Assembly: GCA_029245395.1 (NCBI GenBank)
Contig: JAQWPL010000007.1
Location: 1 to 64,000 of the forward strand
DNA length: 64,000 nucleotides
Origin: Gammaproteobacteria bacterium
GTDB taxonomy: Bacteria > Pseudomonadota > Gammaproteobacteria > Pseudomonadales > Pseudohongiellaceae
Direction: 5' to 3'
Part shown: piece by piece, positions 44,515-53,878 of the stretch
How the letters are laid out: every line of letters starts with the position of its first letter
Numbering within the stretch: the stretch's first letter is position 1
The notes under the pieces: generated by a model
Told to the model about the DNA's origin: nothing
The model's input: the letters and a program-made list of their open reading frames with translations, nothing else
The model's database searches: none
Translations under genes and position numbers: made by a program

Positions 44515-45264
44515 ATGCCCAAATCCTCTCCCCGTAAATTGACTGTAATCAGTTCACACCAGATCACACCCAATATGAAACGTATCACTCTGGGTGGTTC
44601 TGCTCTTGAAGGGTTTCCTCCAAATCAGGAAAGCGCCTATATAAAGTTGCAAGTACCTGATGAAAGACAGGATTCACTGGTGACACGAACATACACTGTG
44701 CGCAACTACAGAGAAAATCTTAATGAGTTGGATGTCGATTTTTTCCTGCATGGTGACGGCGGGCCTGCTTCAGCCTGGGCTTCGCGTGCCCAGGCAGGTG
44801 ATGAGATTGCTGTTGCCGGCCCCGGAGGTAAAAAGTTGCTGGACTTTTCAGCGGACTGGTTTGTGCTGGCTGGAGACATGACCGCACTTCCGGCTATTAG
44901 CGTAAATATAGAGCAATTGCCGGATCATGCGCGGGGCTATGCTGTTATTGAAATACTGCATGAAAGTGATATTCAGGCATTTCAAACTCCAGACGCATTT
45001 GAAATTCATTGGGTCATTAACCCAACACCTGAAAAAGAGAATACTCTTCTACTGGATAAAGTTATGCAATTGCCCTGGCTGGAAGGCAATCCTTCGATCT
45101 GGGCCGCTTGTGAATTTAGCAGTATGCGTGCTCTGCGCCGCTACTTTAAACAGGATAAAAATGTACCGAAAAAATCAGTTTATGTATCCAGTTACTGGAA
45201 ATGTGGACTGAGTGAAGAACAACACAAAAAGATTAAACGCACAGACGCCGAAACAGCTGGCTGA
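44515..45264 (+). CDS. Siderophore-interacting flavoprotein (ViuB/YqjH-like)
   Basis: The 249-residue protein has the SIP layout: an FAD-binding barrel (ITPNMKRITLGGSALEGF, then VTRTYTVRNYRENLNELDVD and GPASAWASRAQAGDEIAVAG) and an NAD(P)H-binding half with GDMTALPAISVNIEQLP, WAACEFSSMRALRRYF and the terminal YVSSYWKCGLSEEQHKK. Such enzymes reduce ferric siderophores in the cytoplasm to release iron. Its presence beside the imelysin group extends the iron theme. It lies 95 bases after the peroxidase gene. Confidence 0.9.
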   Translation: MPKSSPRKLTVISSHQITPNMKRITLGGSALEGFPPNQESAYIKLQVPDERQDSLVTRTYTVRNYRENLNELDVDFFLHGDGGPASAWASRAQAGDEIAVAGPGGKKLLDFSADWFVLAGDMTALPAISVNIEQLPDHARGYAVIEILHESDIQAFQTPDAFEIHWVINPTPEKENTLLLDKVMQLPWLEGNPSIWAACEFSSMRALRRYFKQDKNVPKKSVYVSSYWKCGLSEEQHKKIKRTDAETAG

Positions 45265-45399
45265 GAATAGTATTAACAAGCAACAACTTTTCATTTGTGC
45301 CAGGCGAAAATGACCGCTTTTAGCTGAAACTAGATGTTAGTTTTCCAGTCTAAAACAGTATCAGACAATAAGGTCATAATACTGTTGAGTAAAACCAAG

Positions 45400-45762
45400 A
45401 TGAAATCAGGAATCGTACTGTGCGTTGTAATGGCGCTACTGACAGGCTGCACTGCATCCAATGGCGAGTTGCCAGCGGACTTCCCGGCTGATATCCCTGT
45501 CATTAGCGGAGAAATCTATTCGGCACGTCGCACAACCTTTGAAGACGGCCCAGGATTCGCGGTCGCGGTACTCACTACACTGTCGTTCGAGGAGGTCTCC
45601 GCCTTTTACGCCGACGTTGTTGGCCCTTATGGGGACGGTTACGTGCTCGTCGAGACTGTCCGCAGCGACACACCGACGCGCTACGTGAGTATCGCTGTTC
45701 ACCTGACGGGCAACTATCAACCCGGCTCTGGCTTTGTTGAGTTTTTTGAAGTTGGTCAATAA
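45400..45762 (+). CDS. Small hypothetical lipoprotein
   Basis: ATG 45400 gives a lipoprotein signal (VVMALLTGC) and a mature chain of about 100 residues with DFPADIPVISGEIYSARRT and strands ending VSIAVHLTGNYQPGSGFVEF. I do not recognise the family. It stands alone between the siderophore-interacting gene and a palindromic repeat. Confidence 0.6.
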   Translation: MKSGIVLCVVMALLTGCTASNGELPADFPADIPVISGEIYSARRTTFEDGPGFAVAVLTTLSFEEVSAFYADVVGPYGDGYVLVETVRSDTPTRYVSIAVHLTGNYQPGSGFVEFFEVGQ

Positions 45763-45766
45763 ATAT

Positions 45767-45797
45767 GAATGTCTGCTTTAGGCTAAAAGCGGATATT
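45767..45797. repeat. Dispersed palindromic repeat, copy 3
   Basis: GAATGTCTGCTTTAGGCTAA with AAGCGGATATT forms a hairpin related to copies at 275-304 and 12847-12878. It follows the small lipoprotein gene by a few bases. Confidence 0.6.
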
Positions 45798-45920
45798 TAA
45801 AGCTAAAAAGGTCAAAGTAGCCTGAATTCAAGGCTTTAAATGAGTCTCTTCATTAACCTGTCCGATTCTATTAGACTGACTATCTAACTGAATTGACTAT
45901 ATAGTTTCAAGGTGACAAAG

Positions 45921-47048
45921 ATGAAAGCAACAACGACTTTTTTACTGGCAATAGGCTTTCTGTTGTCTTTCAGCCTTTTTGCCCAACCTGAGACCATCGA
46001 CCTTTCAACGCGCGGCCCCCAGGTAGGTGAAACCCTCCCCGAATTCAGTCTCCCCGATCAGAATGGAGATCTCTGGACCCAGGAATCCATACTTGGTGAA
46101 AATGGCACCATGCTGGTCTTCTTGCGTTCAGCCGATTGGTGACCCTACTGCAAAACGCAGCTCGTGGAGTTGCAACGTGATGTAGAAGCCCTGCGCGAAG
46201 CAGGCATTAACCTGGTGACTATCAGTTATGATTCCCAGGAAGCCATAAAACGTTTTTCCGATGCCTTTGGCATTAGTTTCACCATGTTGTCTGATGAAGG
46301 CTCAATTGTTATCGAGCGCTTCAATCTGCTGAATCCTGTACCGCAGTGGGGGATGGAATTTGGTGTAGACGACCCCGAAATGGCGGAAACCTTCCGCACC
46401 TATGTATCTGTGACTCGTCCCAATGAGCTCTTTGTCGGTATTTCCTTTCCCGGCACCTTTATTCTTGATACCAGTGGCATCGTGCAGGAGCGTCACTTCG
46501 AGGATTTCTATATTGAACGCAACACCATCGCCAGTGTGCTGCTGCGCCGAGGGGAAGATCTTGATCCCATTGAGGCGATGCAAGTCACTACTCCCCAGTT
46601 CAACCTGACCACTTATACCAGCAATACAGCCCTGGCTTTCGGCAACCGGTTTGCGTTGATGTTCGATATTGAGCCGCTGGAGGATATGCATGTTTATGCA
46701 CCAGGAGCTGATGATTACCAGGTGGTAAGTTTGAATCTTGATCCAAACCCCTATATCCAGGAAATGGCAATGGATTACCAGGAGGCTGTGGATTATTACT
46801 TTGAGCCCTTCGATGAAACCATACCGGTTTATCTGCAACCGTTCTCTCTTATTCAGGAACTGGTGTTTGATGGTGATCCGTCTACTCAGCAAGCATTGCG
46901 CGGACAGGAGAGTATTACCCTCACTGGCAGCCTGGAATATCAGGCCTGTAGTTCTACCTTCTGTTATCCACCAGCATCCATTCCTTTGTTCTGGACCATG
47001 GAGCTTCGGGATCTGGTGTTCAGGCGACCGATGACAGAAGAGCAGTAG
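45921..47048 (+). CDS. Probable selenoprotein: secreted redoxin (UxxC) fused to a DsbD-like domain
   Basis: ATG 45921 (AAGGTG upstream) opens a 375-residue protein if TGA at 46140-46142 is read as selenocysteine 74. A signal peptide (LLSFSLFAQ) precedes an AhpC/TSA-type redoxin domain: PQVGETLPEFSLPDQNG, FLRSADW-U-PYCKTQLVELQ, ISYDSQEAIKRFSDAFGISF, FPGTFILDTSGIVQ. Cys homologues have SADWCPYC/SADWCPFC here. The frame continues unbroken for 302 codons after the TGA, including a DsbD alpha-like domain (MHVYAPGADDYQVV and EYQACSSTFCYPP). A SECIS-like hairpin lies just downstream. It would act in periplasmic thiol or peroxide chemistry. The alternative, a pseudogene by Cys-to-stop mutation, is less likely because the rest is intact. 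Confidence 0.82.
46157..46173 (+). promoter_or_regulatory. Candidate bacterial SECIS element
   Basis: GCAGCTC (46157-46163) pairs with GAGTTGC (46167-46173) through seven pairs, one G-U, around loop GTG. The loop begins 21 bases after the TGA and has G at its first position. That agrees with the bacterial SECIS pattern of a short stem-loop roughly 16-37 bases after UGA with a G among the first two loop bases. SelB recognition of this particular hairpin is inferred. Confidence 0.6.
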
Positions 47049-47095
47049 AATGAGTGAATTAAAAGTTAAAAGGGATTAAAAGAATTAAAAGAATT

Positions 47096-47140
47096 AAAAG
47101 GGGTCAGAGCCATTTGATAGTAAAGGGCCTGACCCTTTTT
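47096..47140. terminator. Bidirectional terminator / REP-like hairpin of the ggggtcagagcc type
   Basis: Arms 47096-47111 (AAAAGGGGTCAGAGCC) and 47125-47140 are nearly exact inverted copies with a T run on both strands. It separates two convergent genes, ending at 47048 and 47141. The sequence type recurs in bacterial genomes as a REP-like element. The preceding 40 bases iterate ATTAAAAG. Confidence 0.75.
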
Positions 47141-48052
47141 TTATACCAGTGTGAATCGTGCGATCTTCAAGCCTTTGCCCGCTTCACTTTCTTCAAATTC
47201 AGGCGCAACCGGCAGCCATTCTTCAAAGCTCGCACCCGGTAATTCATCCGTAAATACACTTTCCAGGAATCCCTCATCAAGGAAAGGGCTGTTCAGCGCA
47301 GCAATGACAGTAGCTCCTGAGTTACACAGTTTCGGTAACCGGCGTACAACGCTCTTGTAGTTTTTTTCGGCGTTAAAACTGCCACGCTGGTTCGTCGGGG
47401 GATCGATAATCACCAGATCATAGCGCCCAAACTGATGAACTCTGCCCCAGGACTTGAACAGGTTATGGGGAATATTATGAATCTCTTTAGTGCCCTGACC
47501 ATTAAGCATGTGGTTATGCATGCCCCACTCAATACTGGGTTTGCTCATGTCCACATTAGTTACAGAACTGGCACCACCGGCGAGAGCAGCTACTGATAGA
47601 GCACAAGTATAGGCAAACAAGTTCAGCACGTTTTTGCCTTCACTGTTCGCCATTAACCACTCTCGCAACGGACCTGTGTCGAGAAATAAACCGGCATTTT
47701 GACGCCGGCCTGGATGGACTTCGAAGCGCAGCCCCTGGGCTTTAACAATAACTTTGTCGGGTACTTCACCAAACAACGTATCAGCAGGTGACTGGTTAAT
47801 ATAGCGGTGCTGGAAAACAATAGCACTAATTTGTCCTGTGCTGTCTGCTGCAAGAATCAATTCTTTAAGTGCTTCGGGATCGTCTACAGGTTGCCAGGCT
47901 GATACCAGTACTACTGGTTTGAACCAGTCGACACATAGATGCTCGAAGCCTGGGTAACTTTTGCCGCGACCATGAAAGAGTCGCCGGGCTTCCGGCTGAG
48001 GTTCAGCAAAAAATCCGGTGAGTTTTTTGGAGAGTGGGTTACTGATTGTCAT
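47141..48052 (-). CDS. Class I SAM-dependent methyltransferase, RlmI/RlmK-like
   Basis: ATG 48052 is preferred; it overlaps the queH stop by 14 bases and avoids a low-complexity N-terminus in the longer frame. The roughly 303-residue protein has [18 protein letters not shown], motif [21 protein letters not shown], and catalytic-region [16 protein letters not shown], as in RlmI-type 23S rRNA cytosine or guanine methyltransferases. The N-terminal PUA domain of RlmI is lacking; instead there is a short domain with [19 protein letters not shown]. It probably methylates RNA. It follows queH in an operon. Confidence 0.8.
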   Translation of the reverse strand: MTISNPLSKKLTGFFAEPQPEARRLFHGRGKSYPGFEHLCVDWFKPVVLVSAWQPVDDPEALKELILAADSTGQISAIVFQHRYINQSPADTLFGEVPDKVIVKAQGLRFEVHPGRRQNAGLFLDTGPLREWLMANSEGKNVLNLFAYTCALSVAALAGGASSVTNVDMSKPSIEWGMHNHMLNGQGTKEIHNIPHNLFKSWGRVHQFGRYDLVIIDPPTNQRGSFNAEKNYKSVVRRLPKLCNSGATVIAALNSPFLDEGFLESVFTDELPGASFEEWLPVAPEFEESEAGKGLKIARFTLV

Positions 48053-48734
48053 CCGTGCCGTAATACTGGACGCCGATCTTGATGCGGTCGCGGCCCTTGG
48101 CCATGCGGTGGTTATTGGTGTCGCGTAGTGAATAGATGCAACCGCAGTATTCCTGTTGGTAGAAATTTTCACGTTTGCTGATTTCAATCATGCGTTGAGA
48201 CCCGCCGCCTTTGCGCCAGTTGTAATCCCAGTATTCCATGCCTTCATAGCGGGCTGCGGCACGCTCTCCGCAGTCGTTGATTTGTTGCATATTTTTCCAG
48301 CGTGAAATGCCAAGGCAAGAAGAGATTATCGGATAATCGTGTTCCTGGGCATACAGGGCAGTGCGCTCGAAACGCATGTCAAAACATTGGGTGCAGCGCT
48401 CGCCGCGTTCGGGTTCCATCTCCAGGCCTTTGACGCGCTCGAACCAGTTGTCAGTGTCATAATCTGCATCGATGAATTCAATGTCGTGCTTCTCTGCAAA
48501 ACTGATGTTTTCTTCCTTGCGCAGCTCATATTCCCGTTTCGGATGGATATTGGGATTATAGAAAAAGATACTGTAGTTGATGCCTGAAGCATGCAGAGCT
48601 TCCATGACTTCACCTGAACAGGGCGCACAACAGGAATGTAGCAGCAGCCGGTCAGCTCCGTCGGGGAGCTCCAACTGAGGTCTTTCTGGCGATTTTTCTG
48701 CCTGATTCATGGGTTTGGGCTGCACTTTTACCAC
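48039..48734 (-). CDS. queH: Epoxyqueuosine reductase QueH
   Basis: The 231-residue protein has the QueH (DUF208) cysteine motifs [26 protein letters not shown] and [10 protein letters not shown], with [20 protein letters not shown] between. QueH reduces epoxyqueuosine to queuosine in tRNA using an iron-sulfur cluster, replacing the unrelated QueG. GTG 48734 with AGGA upstream is used as start; ATG 48710 is an alternative. The downstream RNA methyltransferase makes an RNA-modification pair. Confidence 0.92.
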   Translation of the reverse strand: MVKVQPKPMNQAEKSPERPQLELPDGADRLLLHSCCAPCSGEVMEALHASGINYSIFFYNPNIHPKREYELRKEENISFAEKHDIEFIDADYDTDNWFERVKGLEMEPERGERCTQCFDMRFERTALYAQEHDYPIISSCLGISRWKNMQQINDCGERAAARYEGMEYWDYNWRKGGGSQRMIEISKRENFYQQEYCGCIYSLRDTNNHRMAKGRDRIKIGVQYYGTDDNQ

Positions 48735-48840
48735 TACATAGTCCTATAAATAGGGGCGCTACCTTATCATATCCGGAAAAATCAAAAAACCTGGAACCAT
48801 TTGCTCCGGGAAGCGTTTAGATTACAGTGCACTAAAACAT

Positions 48841-49401
48841 GTGGACATTAATTTGCAGAATTTCGACACCAACTTAGCGCTCTGTCAGGAAGGTGACGCA
48901 CCGGCCTGGGAAGCATTGGTAAGGCATTACCAGGGTAGGGTATATGCCGTGGCCTGGTATTACCTGAAAAACAGGGATGATGCGGCACAGGATACATTTA
49001 TCAAGGTCTATGCATAGTTGGATTCATTTCGCGGCAGCAGTGAGGCTTTTTTACCCTGGCTGCTGACAATTACACGAAACTGCTGCATTGACAGGATACG
49101 GAAAAATAATACGCGCCAACGCTACGAGGATGAGTTTTCTCAATCAATGCCCTTGGAAGATCAACAGGCAAACCCGGAAATTCAGTTACTTAGTGAAAAG
49201 TCTGTTTCCTTGTTTTATCACGCACTGGAAAAAATCAATCCGGTGAACAGGGATATAGTTCTGCTTAAGGATATTCAGGGGCTGAAGTTACAAGATGTGG
49301 CAAGAATACTGTCCCTGCCAGTTGGAACAATTAAATCCCGTTCCACGCGGGCACGGACCGAACTGAGTAAGTTGCTGACTGAGTTGAAAGGGCAGAACTA
49401 A
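48841..49401 (+). pseudogene. ECF sigma factor interrupted by an amber stop
   Basis: In one frame from about 48841 (GTG) to 49401 the sequence encodes a complete ECF sigma factor: NLALCQEGDAPAWEALVRHY, YYLKNRDDAAQDTFIKVYA, then TAG at 49015-49017, then LDSFRGSSEAFLPWLLTITR and region 4 (RDIVLLKDIQGLKLQDVARI). The stop falls in region 2 between DTFIKVYA and LDSFRG, where relatives carry a sense codon. The frame is otherwise undamaged, so the lesion may be recent. The two following genes are also broken. Confidence 0.8.
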
Positions 49402-49427
49402 GTAGCCTTATATAAAGTAATAATGAA

Positions 49428-49906
49428 ATGAAATGTGATGACTTCAGAGAATTAATCGAACCGCTGCAAAATAGCGATCAAGGCAATGTGTTGCCTGAGA
49501 TCCGCGAGCAGTGGGAAGCTCACCTGCATAGTTGCGATGCTTGCCTGGAAATTTTTGAGCAGCAGCTCACTACCCAGGCGGGTGATCAGTTTACCCAATC
49601 AGTGCTGCGGGCAACTTCCGAACCAGCTGCTGAGGTTGATCAGTTACTACAAGAACTTTCTATACAACTAAAGAGCATCGAACCACCGGAGGATTTTCTC
49701 GACTCTGTGCTAGCACAAACTGCCAGCATGCAGCACTCCAGACAGCAGTCCTGGCAAAGGTGGCAACGCTGGAAGCAAGTACTTATGCCACTGTTGTTGC
49801 GACCCTGTTTTGGGCATTGGTTTTTGGAATGCCTGGGGAAGATTTTATTTCTACACAGGAAATACAACAGTGGGTTGATCAGATTGCTGAAACCTTAACC
49901 CTGTAA
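49428..49906 (+). pseudogene. Zinc-finger anti-sigma factor with frameshift
   Basis: The start MKCDDFRELIEPLQN and the HLHSCDAC zinc motif identify a ZAS/zf-HC2 anti-sigma factor partner of the preceding sigma gene. The frame holds to about WQRWQRW (near 49770); beyond it the membrane helix appears only in another frame (LEASTYATVVATLFWALVFG, then DFISTQEIQQWVDQIAE), ending at 49904-49906. The uninterrupted frame instead ends in an unlikely Leu/Arg-rich tail at 49898. A single indel around 49760-49780 explains this. Confidence 0.72.
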
Positions 49907-49953
49907 AAATTTAGCTAAAATTTATTAGAGAAGCAAGAAAGAGGTAACACCCT

Positions 49954-50568
49954 ATGAATACAACACCACAAACCGCTGACCAGTACGCAGGTCACCAGGA
50001 AAATAATATTCAACAAGCACAAAGTGCCCCGATGCAGGAAAACACTATGAACAGTATTCGCGATCCTCGCAGGAAATCATCATTCATCGCTGCTTTGCTC
50101 TCCTTCGTGCCAGGGCTGGGACAAGTCTATGTTGGTTATTACCGGCGAGGCTTTATTAATATCCTGGTATTTGGCTCCGTTTTTTCCCTCCTGTTAAGCA
50201 CAGGAGGCGACTTGCCTTTCACGCCATTAGGGATAATGTTTCTGATATTTTTCGAGTTTTAAAACATTATCGATGCCAGTCGCCGGGCTACCTTGTTCAA
50301 TCTCAGTCTGGAAGGCATCGAGCAGATCGATCTGCCTGATGAGCTTACCAACAAGCCAATGGCAATTAATGGCAGTTACTTGTTCGGCGCAGTGTTAGTC
50401 ATTGGGGGAGCTATAGCCTTATCCAATACACTGTTTGGTTTGACTCTGGAATGGCTGGAAGAATGATGGCCAGTGGCGCCAATTGGCTTTGGACTGTATC
50501 TGGTCTACCTGGCCTGGAAAGATAAGCAGGAAGAAAGTGGTGACGATAACAAGGATGTAGAAGAATAA
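49954..50568 (+). pseudogene. TM2-like membrane protein with two in-frame stops
   Basis: One frame runs from ATG 49954 to TAA 50566-50568, broken by TAA at 50260-50262 and TGA at 50464-50466. It encodes IRDPRRKSSFIAALLSFVPG, LGQVYVGYYRRGFINILVFG, then after the first stop NIIDASRRATLFNLSLEGIE and a membrane helix, then after the second WPVAPIGFGLYLVYLAWKDK. The continuity of hydrophobic helices and the family-like DASRRA motif show it was one gene. It belongs to the same decayed sigma/anti-sigma operon. Confidence 0.75.
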
Positions 50569-50688
50569 AGGATAAAAGATATAGGAGCGGTTTTAACCGC
50601 GGAGAAATTAACAAATACCATTCGAGACTAAAGTCCTTCCTCCAGTGTGCAGGTAGGGACCAGAAGGAAGAGAAAGAGATCCAGGAAT

Positions 50689-51429
50689 TTATTTGTATTT
50701 TCTTCTTTCCCAGACTTCTTTTACATAAACACCACCGTTTGGCTTGCGATACCTGGTGGTGTTTTCCCTATTCTTGGCGTCAATTTCTTCAGCAGAGAGC
50801 GACAGGTCAATCTCTGACTCCCAGTGTTCGCGTTTGAACGGAATGATTTGCGCATAGGGTGTACCGGCAGGAAGCAGACCAGCAGTTCCCTTGAGTACAA
50901 AAAATGGCATGGTGCCTGGTAAATGGACTTTGTCGTTATCAACAATGCCGCTCATGGTCAGGAAGGGGAGTTCATTACGATTCAGTGGCTGTGTATAAAG
51001 TGCACTGTAGCCATCCGGGAGTTCTACGGTCCAGTCAGGCCACCAGGCGAAATGTTTTACATGATAGCCCTGTGGATTTGGAAAGCGATCCAGGGGAACG
51101 CGCTCCACAAGAAAATTAGTATATTTTTGTTCCAGAACCCTGGCTTGGATGTTTCCTGAATTATCTTCGGCAAACTCAATATCACAGGGGGTTTTATAAG
51201 CATAGCCACTGCCCATAACATCAAACACGGCAGGGCATGCTTTCCAGGTTGCATACTTGCCACCACCATCGGGCATCTGCCAGGGCAAGCCAGTTGCCGG
51301 ATCTTTGGCAAAACGGTCAGCTTTGCGAAACCAGTCCGGGATTGTTTTCAGTATGGGACCTGGTTTCGAGGCGCTGGTCTCATCAAGCCAGGGCCTGTTA
51401 GAGACGAATCTGATTTTTTTGGTATCCAA
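50689..51429 (-). CDS. Unrecognised conserved protein, tandem copy A
   Basis: The 246-residue product is soluble-looking, rich in Trp and Pro, with KIRFVSNRPWLDETSASKPG, FDVMGSGYAYKTPCDIEFAE, KHFAWWPDWTVELPDGYSAL and IIPFKREHWESEIDLSLSAE. I cannot name its function. It aligns over its whole length without obvious gaps with the next gene (roughly 70 percent identical by eye), so the two are a tandem duplication. It starts with TTG (51429), where the paralogue has GTG at the aligned position. Neither membrane segments nor signal peptide are present. Confidence 0.7.
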   Translation of the reverse strand: MDTKKIRFVSNRPWLDETSASKPGPILKTIPDWFRKADRFAKDPATGLPWQMPDGGGKYATWKACPAVFDVMGSGYAYKTPCDIEFAEDNSGNIQARVLEQKYTNFLVERVPLDRFPNPQGYHVKHFAWWPDWTVELPDGYSALYTQPLNRNELPFLTMSGIVDNDKVHLPGTMPFFVLKGTAGLLPAGTPYAQIIPFKREHWESEIDLSLSAEEIDAKNRENTTRYRKPNGGVYVKEVWERRKYK

Positions 51430-51452
51430 TTTTCGGTTTAGCCTATATTGCT

Positions 51453-52217
51453 TTACTGGTATTTTCTTCTTTCCCAGACGTCCCTCAGGTAAACACCTCC
51501 ATCCGGCTTGCGAAACCTGGCACTGTTTGCCTTATTCTTGGCATCCATAGCTTCGGGGGTAAGTGACACGTCAATTTCTGATTCCCAGTGTTCGCGCTTG
51601 AAAGGAATAATCTGCGCAATCGGTGTGCCGGCTGGAAGAATGCCGGTAATGCCCTTGAGAAAAAAGAACGGCATAGTGCCAGGAATATGATCCTTGTCGT
51701 TGTCGACAATGCCGTTGGTGGTGAGAAAGGGTAATTCAAAACGGTTAAGCGGATGCGTATAGAGTGCACTGTAGCCTTCCGGTAGTTCAACTGCCCAGTC
51801 AGGCCACCAGGCAAAATGCTTCAAGTGATAACCCTGGGGATAGACAAACTGGGGTATGGGTTCACGTTCGACGAGAAATTGTTCATGTTGTTGATCCAGT
51901 ACCCGGCCAAGAATATTGCCCTGCTCATCCTCGGCAAACTCAAGATCGCAGGGTGTTTTATAGGTATAGCCACTGCCCAGGATGTCAAACACGGCGGGAC
52001 AGGCCTTCCAGGTGGGAATTTTGCCGCCAATATCCGGCATTTCCCAGTACTGCCCTGTTGCCGGATCTTTACCGTAGCGATCAGCCTGACGGTACCACTC
52101 GGGAATGGTCTTTCCTATTGGTTCTGGTTTGGAGGGACTGTCCTCGTTAAGCCAGGGTTTGTTTGCAACAAATCTGATTTTTTTGGTGTCCACGTGTGAA
52201 ATCGTCCTCTGCTTCAT
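51453..52217 (-). CDS. Unrecognised conserved protein, tandem copy B
   Basis: The paralogue of copy A, 23 bases upstream on the same strand: KKIRFVANKPWLNEDSPSKP, FDILGSGYTYKTPCDLEFAE, KHFAWWPDWAVELPEGYSAL. The frame reaches an ATG at 52217, eight codons before the GTG (52193) that aligns with the start of copy A; either could be used. The strong conservation of the WWPDW and FKREHWESEID blocks between copies indicates selection on both. Function not recognised. Confidence 0.7.
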   Translation of the reverse strand: MKQRTISHVDTKKIRFVANKPWLNEDSPSKPEPIGKTIPEWYRQADRYGKDPATGQYWEMPDIGGKIPTWKACPAVFDILGSGYTYKTPCDLEFAEDEQGNILGRVLDQQHEQFLVEREPIPQFVYPQGYHLKHFAWWPDWAVELPEGYSALYTHPLNRFELPFLTTNGIVDNDKDHIPGTMPFFFLKGITGILPAGTPIAQIIPFKREHWESEIDVSLTPEAMDAKNKANSARFRKPDGGVYLRDVWERRKYQ

Positions 52218-52690
52218 GTAACTGCTCGGTCAATGTGAGAGCAGTTGTCATATTTCATTCTAATACAGGTATGAAGAATAAAGGGGTAAACCCAAGCCGT
52301 CCAGCCTGAAAATATTTCAGGATGTTAGGGAGCAGTTTATTAAAACAATAAGGGGTTGATTAAAGAGGGTAGGCCAGTTTACTGCCATGATTTTGAAGTT
52401 GATAAAGTAAAACAGACTGCCTGTAAGGGAACAATATTGTACTCTTCAGTTTTCAGGTAGTACAAAAAGCGCAGATGAAATTCAAAAGCTATTTTTCTTA
52501 TTATTTTCTGTTCAATGGGTCTTTGCTGTGCCACAGGTCAGCAATAATAATCTAAATCTGTTAAATGCTATTTGTTCAGCTGAGGATGTGAATATCCCAC
52601 CTTCCCGCCTTCAGTCAGCAATCTTGTTATTTAACACTTCATGCAGTATTTCACTATTTAATTAAATCTCAGTATTTTTGTGAAATTCCT
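52218..52690. other. AT-rich gap without a recognisable gene
   Basis: About 470 bases between copy B and the DUF2235 gene contain only short frames and A/T-rich sequence. The promoter of the tandem pair should lie in the first part. I see no convincing structure, repeat or gene fragment. Confidence 0.5.
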
Positions 52691-53851
52691 CTAACTTATG
52701 ACTTTTATATTATCGGTTACCATTTTAAGATTTACAGGATCGTAAGTAATAGGAATCTTCGTGGCAAAACTGTTCAATCTTTCAGAGTAAAAGAAATTAT
52801 TCTGCTCTTGTAAGGTTAGTGCAGATTGATGAATTTTCACTGATAAGTTGGAATTTCCCTTATTGTTTTTCCACGACTGGATCGCGCGGGGCTCTTTTGC
52901 AATGCCATCGCCATGATAGTGAATGATGAAATCATCCTCAGTTAAATCGAATGTCATATATTTCTTCAATGCCACTGTAAACGATACATGAGGGGCGTCT
53001 ATTATTTCGTTAAGACGATTGACCATAAAATTCAGGGTGATGTTTCCCAACACGCAATCATGGTAACCGCCGCCAATATCGGCGCGCACACCAGGGAACC
53101 ACACTTCCTCTGCTTTATCGCTGAAATTGGTCAGGGTTGGGACAAAAGGCTCTCTGCTTTCATCAATGGCCACAAGGTGCACGGCATGCTCAATGTTTTT
53201 AGCGAGGGTAAGGTCGCGAAACAGATTTATTTTTTGAAAGTTAAGCGGCCCCAGGTTTAAAGGGATGCCAAACGCACCAACGGTATCGAAGAGGCCTAGA
53301 AAGCTGATATTGATCGCTTTGCTATTTTCCTCCTCGCATTGGTATTTACAGAAAAATTGTTCCTTCTCTCCTGTGCTTTTATTTTTCGCTTCCTTTTAGT
53401 GCAGTGTGATTTTTTTTGGCATGCCATGTTCATTCAACTTGCTTGCCAGTAAGCGGGCGCTAGATGCGCCGCGGCTAAAACCGAAAATGCAGATGCGATC
53501 ACCTGATCGGTAATGTTTGCAAATCGTTGCATAGGCATGGTCGCGGATATTTTTTTCGCCAGCACCAAAAATACCTTGATAGAAACCAAGCGCCTTGATG
53601 TTGTCTTCATCATTGCCAACACCGCGAAAATAAAACCCGACATTTTTTTTGTTGGTTCGAATATGAGGAATTTGTTTATCTTCTAACGTGCCGTAGAGGG
53701 AAGAGAACATTTTGTAGATATTGGTCACAGCGCCATCGTTGTTGCGACCATTTTCATCATTCCAGGTGCCATCCATGAAGACCAAAAGATTGCGCGGAGT
53801 TTCAGGGCCTTCAAGTTTGACAGAAATAGGTTTGGGCTTTTTCATGGGCAT
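52691..53851 (-). pseudogene. DUF2235 (Tle1-like phospholipase/hydrolase) gene cut by one ochre stop
   Basis: A single minus-strand frame from ATG 53851 to 52691 encodes a DUF2235 protein: LLVFMDGTWNDENGRN, GFYFRGVGNDED, the nucleophile elbow GFSRGASSAR, then TAA at 53396-53398, then INISFLGLFDTVGAFGIPLN and VWFPGVRADIGGGYHD. All family motifs are present in order. The stop lies in the variable linker between KKITLH and KEAKN. DUF2235 includes type VI secretion lipase effectors (Tle1), but no secretion genes are seen nearby. Without readthrough the protein would lack its catalytic Asp region. Confidence 0.8.
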
Positions 53852-53878
53852 CTCCTTTCTTCTTATTTTCGTCCGCCG

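Noticed and set aside
50464-50466. In-frame TGA in the membrane protein as a second selenocysteine codon
   Set aside because: It lies before TGG in a hydrophobic stretch with no CxxC or redox motif, and the same frame has an additional TAA upstream; decay is simpler.
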